The notes under the pieces: model-generated
Database searches by the model: none
What the model saw: the letters and a program-made list of their open reading frames with translations, nothing else
What the model was told of the DNA's origin: nothing
Source of the DNA: Verrucomicrobiota bacterium
Lineage (GTDB): Bacteria; Verrucomicrobiota; Verrucomicrobiia; Opitutales; Opitutaceae
Assembly (NCBI GenBank): GCA_019510185.1
Contig: JAEKKV010000017.1
Location: 62,001 to 126,000 of the forward strand
Direction of reading: 5' to 3'
Length of the DNA stretch: 64,000 nucleotides
Part shown: positions 28,491 through 35,994 of the stretch, in pieces
Numbering within the stretch: the stretch's first letter is position 1
Layout of the letters: each line of letters opens with the position of its first letter
Made by a program: the position numbers and the translations under genes

Positions 28491-28646
28491 ATGTCACAGC
28501 ACAAAAGCCTCCAAGGCGCCTCCGGTATCGTCGTAAAGCGCAACGTCCTCAAACGCTTCGAACGCGTCGCCATTCTCAAGAAGCGCGGCCAGTGGAAGGA
28601 AGGCGAGCGCGTCTCCGGCCTTCGCAAGACCAAGCCCGACGTCTGA
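28491..28646 (+). CDS. Small basic protein of Verrucomicrobiota/Chlamydiae, 51 residues
   Basis: A short frame reading MSQHKSLQGASGIVVKRNVL, then KRFERVAILKKRGQWKEGER, and VSGLRKTKPDV to the stop. Fourteen residues are Lys or Arg. I recall a family of about this size, with start MSxHxSL and a KRNVLKRFER core, shared by Verrucomicrobiota and Chlamydiae and suspected to be ribosome-associated; I have not checked the match. The gene stands alone with its own Rho-independent terminator 24 bases after the stop, which supports real and probably strong expression. The biochemical function is unknown. Confidence 0.8.
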   Translation: MSQHKSLQGASGIVVKRNVLKRFERVAILKKRGQWKEGERVSGLRKTKPDV

Positions 28647-28669
28647 GTCGGCACTATCCGTTTTCTTCC

Positions 28670-28703
28670 GGGCAGGCAGGTTTTAAACCTCCTGCCCTTT
28701 TTT
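28670..28703 (+). terminator. Rho-independent terminator after the small basic protein gene
   Basis: GGGCAGG pairs with CCTGCCC, with a bulged C and a further AGG/CCT, around a TTTTAAA loop; six T follow. It lies between the 51-residue gene and the DedA gene. Confidence 0.82.
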
Positions 28704-28740
28704 CTGCACTCATTCCTCGATCTCCTGTCCTTACGCGCCA

Positions 28741-29388
28741 ATGAAAGCACTGCTTGCCGATCTCATTCTCTGGTACACGGACAAACTTGAACAAGGCGGC
28801 TACTGGCTCGTCGGGCTGCTCATGGCCGTGGAAAGCTCCATCGTGCCGCTGCCGAGCGAGCTGATCATTCCGCCCGCCGCCCACCTTGCCCACACCAAGG
28901 GCACCATGAGCGTCTGGGGCGTGGTTTTGGCCGGCGCCTTGGGCTCTTGGATCGGCGCAGCCGTGATGTACTGGACGGCCCGGCTGGCTGGCCGTCCCTT
29001 GGCGGAACGTTACGGGCGCTATGTTTTCATCCCGCCCGCGAAAATCGCCGCTGCCGAACTGTGGGCCTCCCGTTTTGGCGCGTTCGGGGTGTTCTTTTCC
29101 CGCCTTCTCCCGGTTGTGCGTCACCTCATCGGGATTCCGGCGGGCATCGTGCGGATGCCGTTCGGGCTTTATTCACTCTACACCATTCTCGGCTCGACCT
29201 TGTGGTGCGCGATCCTGGCCTGGCTCGGAATCAAGGCCGGCCAGGACGCCGCCCTCATGCGCGGCGAACTGCACCGCGTCACCCTGTGGGCCGTCGCCGC
29301 CTTCCTCGTACTGGGCGTGGTTTACTACCTGTTCGTTCACCGTCACATGAAACCCAGCCGGACGAACGCGGCCCGCGAGACAGCTTGA
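28741..29388 (+). CDS. DedA family membrane protein
   Basis: 215 residues. The family signature is seen as ESSIVPLPSELIIPPAAHLA near the N-terminus, with the second conserved block FFSRLLPVVRHLIGIPAGI, each in a re-entrant/helix arrangement. Four to five membrane segments are visible. DedA proteins act as undecaprenyl-phosphate or phospholipid flippases in several bacteria. Here that would support cell-wall and glycan synthesis. It is followed by tRNA-Arg. Confidence 0.9.
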   Translation: MKALLADLILWYTDKLEQGGYWLVGLLMAVESSIVPLPSELIIPPAAHLAHTKGTMSVWGVVLAGALGSWIGAAVMYWTARLAGRPLAERYGRYVFIPPAKIAAAELWASRFGAFGVFFSRLLPVVRHLIGIPAGIVRMPFGLYSLYTILGSTLWCAILAWLGIKAGQDAALMRGELHRVTLWAVAAFLVLGVVYYLFVHRHMKPSRTNAARETA

Positions 29389-29437
29389 TTTGCACTCGAC
29401 AGAGCGCCCGGTGGCTCCGAGTTTCACGGCTCCTTTT

Positions 29438-29512
29438 GCGAGCGTAGCACAATGGATAGTGTAGTGGCCTCCGAAGCCATTGATCCGGGTTCGACTCCCG
29501 GCGCTCGCACCA
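29438..29512 (+). tRNA. tRNA-Arg, anticodon CCG
   Basis: The acceptor stem GCGAGCG (29438-29444) pairs with CGCTCGC (29502-29508). The D arm is GCAC/GTGT. The anticodon stem GTGGC/GCCAT encloses the loop CTCCGAA with CCG at 29471-29473. The T arm CCGGG/CCCGG holds the loop TTCGACT. The 3' ACCA is encoded (29509-29512). It reads CGG codons. Confidence 0.95.
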
Positions 29513-29514
29513 GA

Positions 29515-29532
29515 TTTCGCCTGCGGGCGAAA
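29515..29532 (+). terminator. Stem-loop directly after tRNA-Arg
   Basis: TTTCGCC and GGCGAAA form a perfect 7-bp stem around TGCG, 2 bases after the tRNA CCA end. There is no clear T run, so it may be a processing signal or weak terminator rather than a canonical one. Confidence 0.4.
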
Positions 29533-29536
29533 CCGA

Positions 29537-29839
29537 TTATTCCGCGTCGTAGATCTGCACGCGCGACCAGCAGCCTTTGAAACGGGCAATGAACGCAAGG
29601 TGGATAGGGTCAGCCTGGTAGGCGTTGTGCCCGGCCACGTCGTCGAACAGGATGGTCAGCGAAAAGGAGAAGCTCAAATCCACCACCGGGCGCGGCGGTA
29701 TGCCCGCGGGCGCGCCGATGTAAGCGGCTTTGATCGAGGGAACGGCCCGGAGCGACTCAAGGCCTTCCTTGAGAAACTCCTCGCGCTGCGCGGAGGTGAG
29801 ATCGGGACGGAGGTAGAAGAAGACGGAGTGGACGAACAT
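29537..29839 (-). CDS. Dabb (stress-responsive alpha/beta barrel) domain protein
   Basis: 100 residues from the ATG at 29839. The N-terminus MFVHSVFFYLRPDLTSAQRE, the central FSFSLTILFDDVAGHNAYQ and the ending HLAFIARFKGCWSRVQIYD match the dimeric ferredoxin-like Dabb domain. Members are small dimeric proteins of varied, mostly unknown function. It starts only 118 bases from the divergent DUF971 gene. Confidence 0.8.
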   Translation of the reverse strand: MFVHSVFFYLRPDLTSAQREEFLKEGLESLRAVPSIKAAYIGAPAGIPPRPVVDLSFSFSLTILFDDVAGHNAYQADPIHLAFIARFKGCWSRVQIYDAE

Positions 29840-29956
29840 AATGAAATTTGCCGTCGCACCCTGACTGCCGGAACCGGCCGCGTCCAGCGCAAGCTCCCCC
29901 GGCCCATTTTTCCCTTTCGTGGAAAGACGCCGGCAGTTACCGTGCCGTTTCCCGTC

Positions 29957-30259
29957 ATGATCACGCCCGCCAATATCCAGCTCATCGGACAAGAAGTCGC
30001 CATCGTCTGGAGCGACGGCCGGGAAACCTATTTCCCGATGGAAAAACTGCGCGCGGCTTCGCCCAGCGCGGAAAACATCGGGGAGCGCGACATCCTCGGC
30101 AACCAGTATGGCGGCGATGGCCCCAAGAAATTCCCCGGCGTAACCGTCACCGGCTGGGAACAGGTGGGCAATTACGCCCTGCGCTTCGACTTCAGCGACG
30201 GTCATCGCACCGGACTTTACAGCTACGCCTACCTGCGCGATCTCGCCGCCGCCCACTAA
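29957..30259 (+). CDS. DUF971 / GBBH-like N-terminal domain protein
   Basis: 100 residues starting at the ATG 29957. The segments VAIVWSDGRETYFPMEKLR and GNYALRFDFSDGHRTGLYSY with the ending YAYLRDLA match the DUF971 domain, also found at the N-terminus of gamma-butyrobetaine hydroxylase. Stand-alone members are linked to iron-sulfur proteins in some genomes, but the function is not settled. It is followed 42 bases later by hisI. Confidence 0.8.
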   Translation: MITPANIQLIGQEVAIVWSDGRETYFPMEKLRAASPSAENIGERDILGNQYGGDGPKKFPGVTVTGWEQVGNYALRFDFSDGHRTGLYSYAYLRDLAAAH

Positions 30260-30301
30260 GGCATCCCTTTTCCAACGTCACCGGCCACCTCTATTCGCAT
30301 C

Positions 30302-30760
30302 ATGTCCTTCCCCGCCCGCAGCGCCCTCGCCGAGATCGAACTCGGCACCACGCTCCAACCCAAATTCGGCCCCGATGGTCTCATCCCTTGCATCACGCAG
30401 GATGCCACCACCGGTGAGGTGCTCATGTTCGCCTTCATGAACGCGGAATCGCTCACCCACACGTTGAAGACGAAAAAGGCCACCTATTGGAGCCGTTCGC
30501 GCAACAAGCTTTGGGTCAAAGGCGAGGAGTCCGGCAATGTCCAGTGGGTGAAGGAACTCTACACCGATTGCGACCAGGACGTGGTGCTCGTCAAAGTCGA
30601 GCAGACCGGCTCGGCCAACGCGTCATGCCATAACGGCTACAAGAGCTGTTTTTATCGGAAACTGACCGATCTGGACGCCGCCGCGACCGGTACCAGTTTT
30701 CAACTCTCCTACACCGCCGAGCGCCTTTTCGATCCGGCGACCGTGTATAAGAAAAAGTGA
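30302..30760 (+). CDS. hisI: Phosphoribosyl-AMP cyclohydrolase
   Basis: 152 residues. It carries out the third step of histidine biosynthesis. The motifs [40 protein letters not shown] and the metal-binding [13 protein letters not shown] plus [11 protein letters not shown] are all present. There is no fused HisE domain. It is isolated from other his genes in this window. Confidence 0.95.
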   Translation: MSFPARSALAEIELGTTLQPKFGPDGLIPCITQDATTGEVLMFAFMNAESLTHTLKTKKATYWSRSRNKLWVKGEESGNVQWVKELYTDCDQDVVLVKVEQTGSANASCHNGYKSCFYRKLTDLDAAATGTSFQLSYTAERLFDPATVYKKK

Positions 30761-30782
30761 CCGTCACGGCCGGCCGCTCCGG

Positions 30783-31574
30783 TCAGTTCCCGCCGCCGGG
30801 AGCCAGGCCGCGTTCGCTCTTCGCGGCAAAGGTGAGGATGCGCTGGACCTCCTCGCTTCCGGCCTGCGGATGCGCCACGAGCTTTTCAAGCGCCTGCGTA
30901 CGGTTGAGTCCGTCGCGATAGAGAATGCGATAGAGACTCCGCACCCGCTCCAGCTGCTCGACGGTGTAACCGTGGCGCTCGAGTCCGATCTTGTTATAAG
31001 CGCGTACCACGGCAGGGGTGCCGTCGGCGATGAAGAAGGGAGGCAGGTCATGCACGAGCTTGGCCGTGGCCGAGAGCATCGCGTAGGCGCCGATGCGGCA
31101 GAACTGGTGAACGCCGCCGTAGCCGCCGATCACGACGTGATCCTCGACGATCACATGGCCGGCCAGCATCACGCCGTTGCTCGCGACGATGTGGTTTCCC
31201 AGCACGCAATCGTGCGCCACATGGCTGTAAGCAAGGATGGTATTGTCATTGCCGATCACCGTGAAGTCGCCGTCATTGGTGGCGGCGTGGACGGTCACGT
31301 ACTCGCGAAACACATTGCGATCGCCGATACGGACGCCGGGGGAGCCCCCCTTGTATTTGAGATCCTGCGTCTTCGCGCCGAGGTTGGCGTAGGGGAACAC
31401 CTCGCAGCCTTGGCCGAGGACAGTGTTTCCCTCGACCGAGGCGTGATGATGAATGCGCGTGCCATCGCCGATGCACGCAGTCCCGCCGATGTAGGCGAAC
31501 GCGCCGATCTCGACGTTCGCCCCGAGCCAGGCGGTGGGTTCAATAATGGCGGTGGGATGAATGCGGGCGGACAT
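30783..31574 (-). CDS. lpxA: Acyl-ACP--UDP-N-acetylglucosamine O-acyltransferase
   Basis: 263 residues, first enzyme of lipid A synthesis. The protein is a left-handed beta helix of hexapeptide repeats (ARIHPTAIIEPTAWLGANVE onward). The catalytic histidine region reads YSHVAHDCVLGNHI and ASNGVMLAGHV, and YGGVHQFCRIG and the alpha-helical C-terminal domain follow. The ATG at 31574 is used (an upstream TTG is in frame). It starts 5 bases after the lpxC-fabZ stop, so the two genes form one unit. Confidence 0.95.
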   Translation of the reverse strand: MSARIHPTAIIEPTAWLGANVEIGAFAYIGGTACIGDGTRIHHHASVEGNTVLGQGCEVFPYANLGAKTQDLKYKGGSPGVRIGDRNVFREYVTVHAATNDGDFTVIGNDNTILAYSHVAHDCVLGNHIVASNGVMLAGHVIVEDHVVIGGYGGVHQFCRIGAYAMLSATAKLVHDLPPFFIADGTPAVVRAYNKIGLERHGYTVEQLERVRSLYRILYRDGLNRTQALEKLVAHPQAGSEEVQRILTFAAKSERGLAPGGGN

Positions 31575-31579
31575 GGCGC

Positions 31580-32908
31580 TCAATCCACTTCGCTGTTGTC
31601 GATAATGGCGAACATCAGCTCGGCCGAGGAGACAACGGTGCCGTCAACCGTGCAGTTGCACTCGGCCTGGGCGAGCTTGTTGCCGCGGGACTTGGTGAGC
31701 TTCGCGTTGATGATGATCTGGTCGCCGGGACGCACGGGCTTCCTGAACTTCACCTTGTCGGCGCTCATGAAAAGGGACGTGCGTCCCTCGCTGCTGCCGC
31801 GGCGGAGCATGAGAATGCCGGCCGCCTGGGCCATGGCCTCGAGCTGGAGCACGCCGGGCATCACGGGATTGCCCGGAAAATGTCCCTGGAAAAACGGCTC
31901 GTTAATGGTGACGTTCTTGATCGCGACCAGTTCGTCTTCGCCGACAAATTCCATCACGCGGTCGATCATCACGAAAGGATAGCGATGCGGCAGCGTGTCG
32001 AGGATACGACGGATATCGAGGGAGGTCTCGGTGGGCAGCACCTTCGACGGACGGGGCTTTTTCTTCGGGCCTTTGCGCTTCTCCTCGAGTTTCGCGAAAA
32101 GCAGCTTGGTCAGCTCGGCGTTGATAGCATGGCCGGGGCGCGTGGCCACGATGTGAGCCTTGAGCGGGAGCCCTAGGAGCACGATGTCGCCAATGATATC
32201 CAGAATCTTGTGACGCACGAACTCGTCCTTAAAGCGCAGCGGCTCCTTCGAGATGATCTTGTCGCCCTTGATCACGACCGCGCAGTCGAGCGAGCCGCCC
32301 TTGATCTTGCCGAGCTTGAGCAACTCCTCGATGTCCTCGTAAACGGTGAAGGTACGCGACGCCGCCACCTGCGTCATGTAAACGTCGGGGTCGATCGTCA
32401 GTGTGAGATGCTGCGTGTGAATCCCGCGGTCGTCGGACGAAGTACAGGTGATCTTCAGCTCATCGCACGGCAGCGCGATGATGGAAGAGTTGCCTCGCGT
32501 GACGGAGACCGGCTCCTCCAGCACGAAGTACTCACGATCCTTGTCCTGCTCGACGGGATCCCCCTCAAGAATGAGGTTCACAAAGGGCTTGGCGGAGCCG
32601 TCCATGATCGGGGGCTCCGAGGAATCGATTTCGACCAGGACGTTGTCGATGCCGCAACCGCTGAGGGCGCTGAGCACATGCTCGACGAGATGGATCTTCG
32701 TATGGCCGTCTTGGACGGTGGTGTTGCGCACGAGATCGCCCACGAGGGCGATGGCAGGTTTGACCTCCGGCTGTCCGCTGAGATCGATGCGTTTGAACAC
32801 GATACCGTGATCCACTGCGGCAGGCTTGAAAGTCACCGTGACGGGATTGCCGGTGTGGAGGCCGCTGCCTTGGATCGAGACGGCGCGCGCGAGCGTGCGT
32901 TGTTTCAT
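31580..32908 (-). CDS. lpxC/fabZ: Bifunctional LpxC deacetylase / FabZ dehydratase
   Basis: 442 residues. The N-terminal part (about 1-290) is UDP-3-O-acyl-GlcNAc deacetylase: [20 protein letters not shown] and [12 protein letters not shown] hold the zinc ligands. The C-terminal part is 3-hydroxyacyl-ACP dehydratase: [15 protein letters not shown] and [21 protein letters not shown] lysine-rich linker ([11 protein letters not shown]) joins them. The fusion is known from Bacteroidota, Chlamydiae and Verrucomicrobiota. It couples the committed step of lipid A to fatty acid elongation. The ATG at 32908 is preferred over the longer frame to 32944. It is divergent from efp. Confidence 0.96.
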   Translation of the reverse strand: MKQRTLARAVSIQGSGLHTGNPVTVTFKPAAVDHGIVFKRIDLSGQPEVKPAIALVGDLVRNTTVQDGHTKIHLVEHVLSALSGCGIDNVLVEIDSSEPPIMDGSAKPFVNLILEGDPVEQDKDREYFVLEEPVSVTRGNSSIIALPCDELKITCTSSDDRGIHTQHLTLTIDPDVYMTQVAASRTFTVYEDIEELLKLGKIKGGSLDCAVVIKGDKIISKEPLRFKDEFVRHKILDIIGDIVLLGLPLKAHIVATRPGHAINAELTKLLFAKLEEKRKGPKKKPRPSKVLPTETSLDIRRILDTLPHRYPFVMIDRVMEFVGEDELVAIKNVTINEPFFQGHFPGNPVMPGVLQLEAMAQAAGILMLRRGSSEGRTSLFMSADKVKFRKPVRPGDQIIINAKLTKSRGNKLAQAECNCTVDGTVVSSAELMFAIIDNSEVD

Positions 32909-32971
32909 AAGGGTTTGGCGCGGAGTCTCAGTAACCGCGATCAAAGCGCAAGTCCCGATGTGGGCCGAGCC

Positions 32972-33001
32972 TTGACACTGCCTTGCGCCGGGCCTTACAC
33001 C
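32972..33001 (+). promoter_or_regulatory. Possible sigma-70 promoter for efp
   Basis: A perfect TTGACA at 32972-32977 lies upstream of efp. The best -10 candidate is TACACC at 32996-33001 with an 18-base spacer, a poor match. The ATG follows at 33040. Confidence 0.4.
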
Positions 33002-33039
33002 CTACCCCTTTCACAACTCAAAACCCACCGTTTACCGCC

Positions 33040-33597
33040 ATGCCCGCAGCCAACGACATCCGCAAAGGCCAAGTCATCAAATTCAACGGCGAGCCTCATC
33101 TCGTCATGGAGACCCAGCACCGCACCCCCGGCAATCTCCGCGCCTTCGTGCAGATCAAGATGCGCAATCTTCGCTACGGCAAGGCGCTCGACCAACGTTT
33201 CGCCTCGACCGACACCATCGAAGTGCTGCCCACTGAGAAGAAGACCCTCGAGTTCAGCTACGCGGACCGCGACTCCTTCGCCTTCATGGATCCCGAGAGC
33301 TTCGAAACCATCGAGCTCAGCTCCACGTTGATCGGCGAAAATAAAAACTACCTCACCGCCAACGGCAAAGTGGACGTGCTCTTCGTGGACGAAAAACCGC
33401 TCACCATCGAGCTCCCCTCCTCCGTCAACCTCAAGATCACCGAGAGCTCCGACGGCGTGAAGGGCGACACCGCCTCGAATGTCCAGAAACCCGCCGTCCT
33501 CGAGACCGGCCTCGTGATCCAAGTGCCCCTCTTCATCAAGGAAGGCGAAATCGTCCGCGTCAGCACCGCCGATGGCAGCTACATGGGCCGCGCCTGA
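33040..33597 (+). CDS. efp: Elongation factor P, with Asn at the tip position
   Basis: 185 residues in three beta-barrel domains. EF-P relieves ribosome stalling at proline stretches. The domain I loop reads HRTPGNLRAFVQIK (27-40). Aligned to the E. coli loop KPGKGQAF, the residue in the place of the modified Lys34 is Asn32. The C-terminal signature is present as GDTASNVQKPAVLETG and VPLFIKEGEIVRVST. No epmA, epmB, epmC, earP or ymfI-like gene lies in this window. It is a single gene with a terminator after it, divergent from lpxC-fabZ. Confidence 0.96.
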   Translation: MPAANDIRKGQVIKFNGEPHLVMETQHRTPGNLRAFVQIKMRNLRYGKALDQRFASTDTIEVLPTEKKTLEFSYADRDSFAFMDPESFETIELSSTLIGENKNYLTANGKVDVLFVDEKPLTIELPSSVNLKITESSDGVKGDTASNVQKPAVLETGLVIQVPLFIKEGEIVRVSTADGSYMGRA

Positions 33598-33650
33598 TTC
33601 AACACCTTGAAATTTCCGCGATCCGGCCGCCCGGAATCCGGATTTTTAAA

Positions 33651-33680
33651 GCCCGCAGTTCACGCACTGCGGGCTTTTTT
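33651..33680 (+). terminator. Rho-independent terminator after efp
   Basis: GCCCGCAGT/ACTGCGGGC is a perfect 9-bp stem with a 6-base loop, followed by six T. It separates efp from the convergent carbonic anhydrase gene and may act on both strands weakly. Confidence 0.9.
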
Positions 33681-33715
33681 GCGGACTCTATCAGCGAGAG
33701 ACGACGAACGCCCCG

Positions 33716-34363
33716 TCACTCGTTCAAAGCGGCCACGGCGGCTTTATAACTGTCGGCCGCCTCCTTCACGCCGCCGGCCGAGCAATTCAGATTGCGGAGC
33801 AATCCGTCGCGCAAACCATAGATGAGACCATGGACGGTCACGGTCTGGCCGCGCTCCCAAGCATCGCGAATGATCGAGGTTTTGCAGACGTTATCCACCT
33901 GCTCGATGACGTTGAATTCGCAGAGGCGCGCGCTGCGGGCGGTTTCATCGGGCAGCTTGCACAGGCAAGTGTCGTGCTTCTCGCGCACGTCCTGCACATG
34001 GCGCAGCCAGTTGTCGGCGAGACCGACCTTTTCGCACCGCAAGGCGGCGCGCACGCCACTGCAGCCATAGTGGCCAACCACGATGATGTGCTTCACCTTG
34101 AGCACATCGACGGCGAACTGGATCACGCTCAGGCAATTGAGATCCGTGTGAACGACCACGTTGGCGATGTTGCGATGAACGAAAAGCTCTCCGGGCAGGA
34201 GACCCACGATTTCATTGGCCGGCACGCGGCTGTCCGAACAGCCGATCCACAGGTACTGCGGATTCTGCTGCCGCGACAACTTGACGAAAAACTCGGGATC
34301 GATGGCGCAAATCTCATCCGCCCACGTTTTGTTCTGCGCGAAAAGGTGGTCCAAGGTTTCCAT
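33716..34363 (-). CDS. Beta-class carbonic anhydrase
   Basis: 215 residues from the ATG at 34363. The zinc ligands are visible: Cys42 and Asp44 in GCSDSRVPANEI, and His98 and Cys101 in VGHYGCSGVRAA. It interconverts CO2 and bicarbonate in the cytoplasm. The size and the ending GLRDGLLRNLN are normal for the Can/CynT group. It stands as a single gene between two terminators. Confidence 0.93.
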   Translation of the reverse strand: METLDHLFAQNKTWADEICAIDPEFFVKLSRQQNPQYLWIGCSDSRVPANEIVGLLPGELFVHRNIANVVVHTDLNCLSVIQFAVDVLKVKHIIVVGHYGCSGVRAALRCEKVGLADNWLRHVQDVREKHDTCLCKLPDETARSARLCEFNVIEQVDNVCKTSIIRDAWERGQTVTVHGLIYGLRDGLLRNLNCSAGGVKEAADSYKAAVAALNE

Positions 34364-34432
34364 GCTGCCAAGGTTTGGAAGTGACCGCCGATGTCCACAC
34401 CGAAGAATCGGGAGTGGGTTGCGGCGCGACGC

Positions 34433-34463
34433 AAAAAAGCCCCCGGCCAGGAAGGCCGGGGGC
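34433..34463 (-). terminator. Rho-independent terminator after the thymidine phosphorylase gene
   Basis: On the minus strand a 10-bp perfect stem GCCCCCGGCC/GGCCGGGGGC with a 5-base loop is followed by six T. It lies 27 bases past the phosphorylase stop. Confidence 0.9.
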
Positions 34464-34489
34464 TGGTGATTTCGTGACAAAGCGTGCGC

Positions 34490-35833
34490 TTAAGCGACGC
34501 GTTCGACAACGAGCGGCGGAGGCGTCGGCCGCTTCGGCGCCAGACGATAGGCGTCCTTGAAGTAGTTGAGCGCGGTCTCGAGCTTCGACTCGTCGTTGTA
34601 ATGGATCATCATGAGCGGCTCGCCCTGTTTGACTTGGGTGCCGACCTTTTTGATTTCCGACACGCCGACGGAATAATCGACCTTGTCGCCATGCTTTTCC
34701 ACGCCGGCGCCCAGCAGGTGCACCCCGCGGGCGATCATCGCCGCGTTGATGGTGTGCACATAGCCGCGCTTGGGGGCGGGAAGCTTGCGGATGTGTTTCG
34801 CCGCCGGGAATTTCTCCGGGTGATCGATGAAGGCGGTGTCGCCGCCTTGAGCTTTGACGAGCTCCTTGAATTTTTCGAGGGCCGAACCGTCGGTGAGATG
34901 ACGTTGCACGGTCTGCTTGGCCGAGAGTGTCGAGCCGGCGACGCCGGCGAGGCGCACGATTTCCATGCCGAGCTTGAGGACGAGCTCCTTCATATCCTCG
35001 GGGCCTTCGCCCTTGAGGAGCGCGATGGCTTCCTTGACCTCGAGAGCGGTGCCCACGGTGTCGCCGAGCGGCTGATTCATGTCGGTGACCAATGCGACGC
35101 AACGGCGCTTCATGGAGCGACCGACGCGGGTCATCGAGCGGGCGAGCTGCTTAGCCTGCTCAAGATCCTTGATGAAGGAGCCGTTGCCCCATTTCACGTC
35201 GATGACGAGACCTTCGGAACCTTCGGCCAGCTTGCGCGAGAGCACCGAGCCGGTGATAAGGGGGAGGCTGGGGATGGTGCCGGTTTCCTTGCGGAGCTCG
35301 TAGAACTTGGCATCGGCCGGGGCGAGTTTTTCATCCTGGGCGACAATGGCGCCGCCGATCTTGGCCAGCTGGGAGGTGAACGCCTCGATCGAAAGATGGC
35401 TCTTGAAACCCGGGAAAGCCGCCAGCTTTTGCAAGGGGCTGATGATATAGTCATGCTCCACGCCGCACATCATCGGCACGACCACTCCGCTGGCCATGGC
35501 GAGCGGAACGAGCACGAGGGACGTCTTGTCGCCCACGCCGCCGGTCGAGTACTTGTCGATCTTGGGCTTGGCGATGGAGGAAAGGTCGATGACTTCGCCG
35601 GACAGCATCATTTCCTCGGTCAGAATCGCAGTTTCCTGAGCGGACATCTGCTGGAAGAAAATCGCCATCAACAAGGCCGCCAGCTGGTGCTGGGGCATGT
35701 CGCCATCCAAGGTGGAATCAATGATGTAGCGGATTTCCTCTTGGGTAAACTCCTGTCCGTCGCGCTTTTTTTCGATGAGGGCGTTGAACGACGGCTTGAT
35801 GAACCTCCGGGGAGGCAACGTGCGTTTAGTCAT
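34490..35833 (-). CDS. deoA: Thymidine / pyrimidine-nucleoside phosphorylase
   Basis: 447 residues. The glycosyltransferase family 3-type core is seen as MPQHQLAALLMAIFFQQMS, the phosphate-binding KYSTGGVGDKTSLVLVPL, and SGVVVPMMCG. The C-terminal PYNP domain has RGYVHTINAAMIARG and DYSVGVSEIKKVG. It splits thymidine (or uridine) into base and deoxyribose-1-phosphate. Whether it is DeoA or Pdp type cannot be told here; the symbol is tentative. It is a single-gene unit with its own terminator. Confidence 0.9.
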   Translation of the reverse strand: MTKRTLPPRRFIKPSFNALIEKKRDGQEFTQEEIRYIIDSTLDGDMPQHQLAALLMAIFFQQMSAQETAILTEEMMLSGEVIDLSSIAKPKIDKYSTGGVGDKTSLVLVPLAMASGVVVPMMCGVEHDYIISPLQKLAAFPGFKSHLSIEAFTSQLAKIGGAIVAQDEKLAPADAKFYELRKETGTIPSLPLITGSVLSRKLAEGSEGLVIDVKWGNGSFIKDLEQAKQLARSMTRVGRSMKRRCVALVTDMNQPLGDTVGTALEVKEAIALLKGEGPEDMKELVLKLGMEIVRLAGVAGSTLSAKQTVQRHLTDGSALEKFKELVKAQGGDTAFIDHPEKFPAAKHIRKLPAPKRGYVHTINAAMIARGVHLLGAGVEKHGDKVDYSVGVSEIKKVGTQVKQGEPLMMIHYNDESKLETALNYFKDAYRLAPKRPTPPPLVVERVA

Positions 35834-35994
35834 TGTATAGGTGTAAGTAATTCCAACCGGTCGGCGGACCGTAAAAGTTTACAAGGAGAACTTACCGCCC
35901 TGAAAAGTCGAGCCAAAATTGCCCGGGTTACCAAGGTAAAGCCGGCGCAATTCCACGCTTGCGCCGTTCCATACCGGCTCCGTTGAGTGATGAG

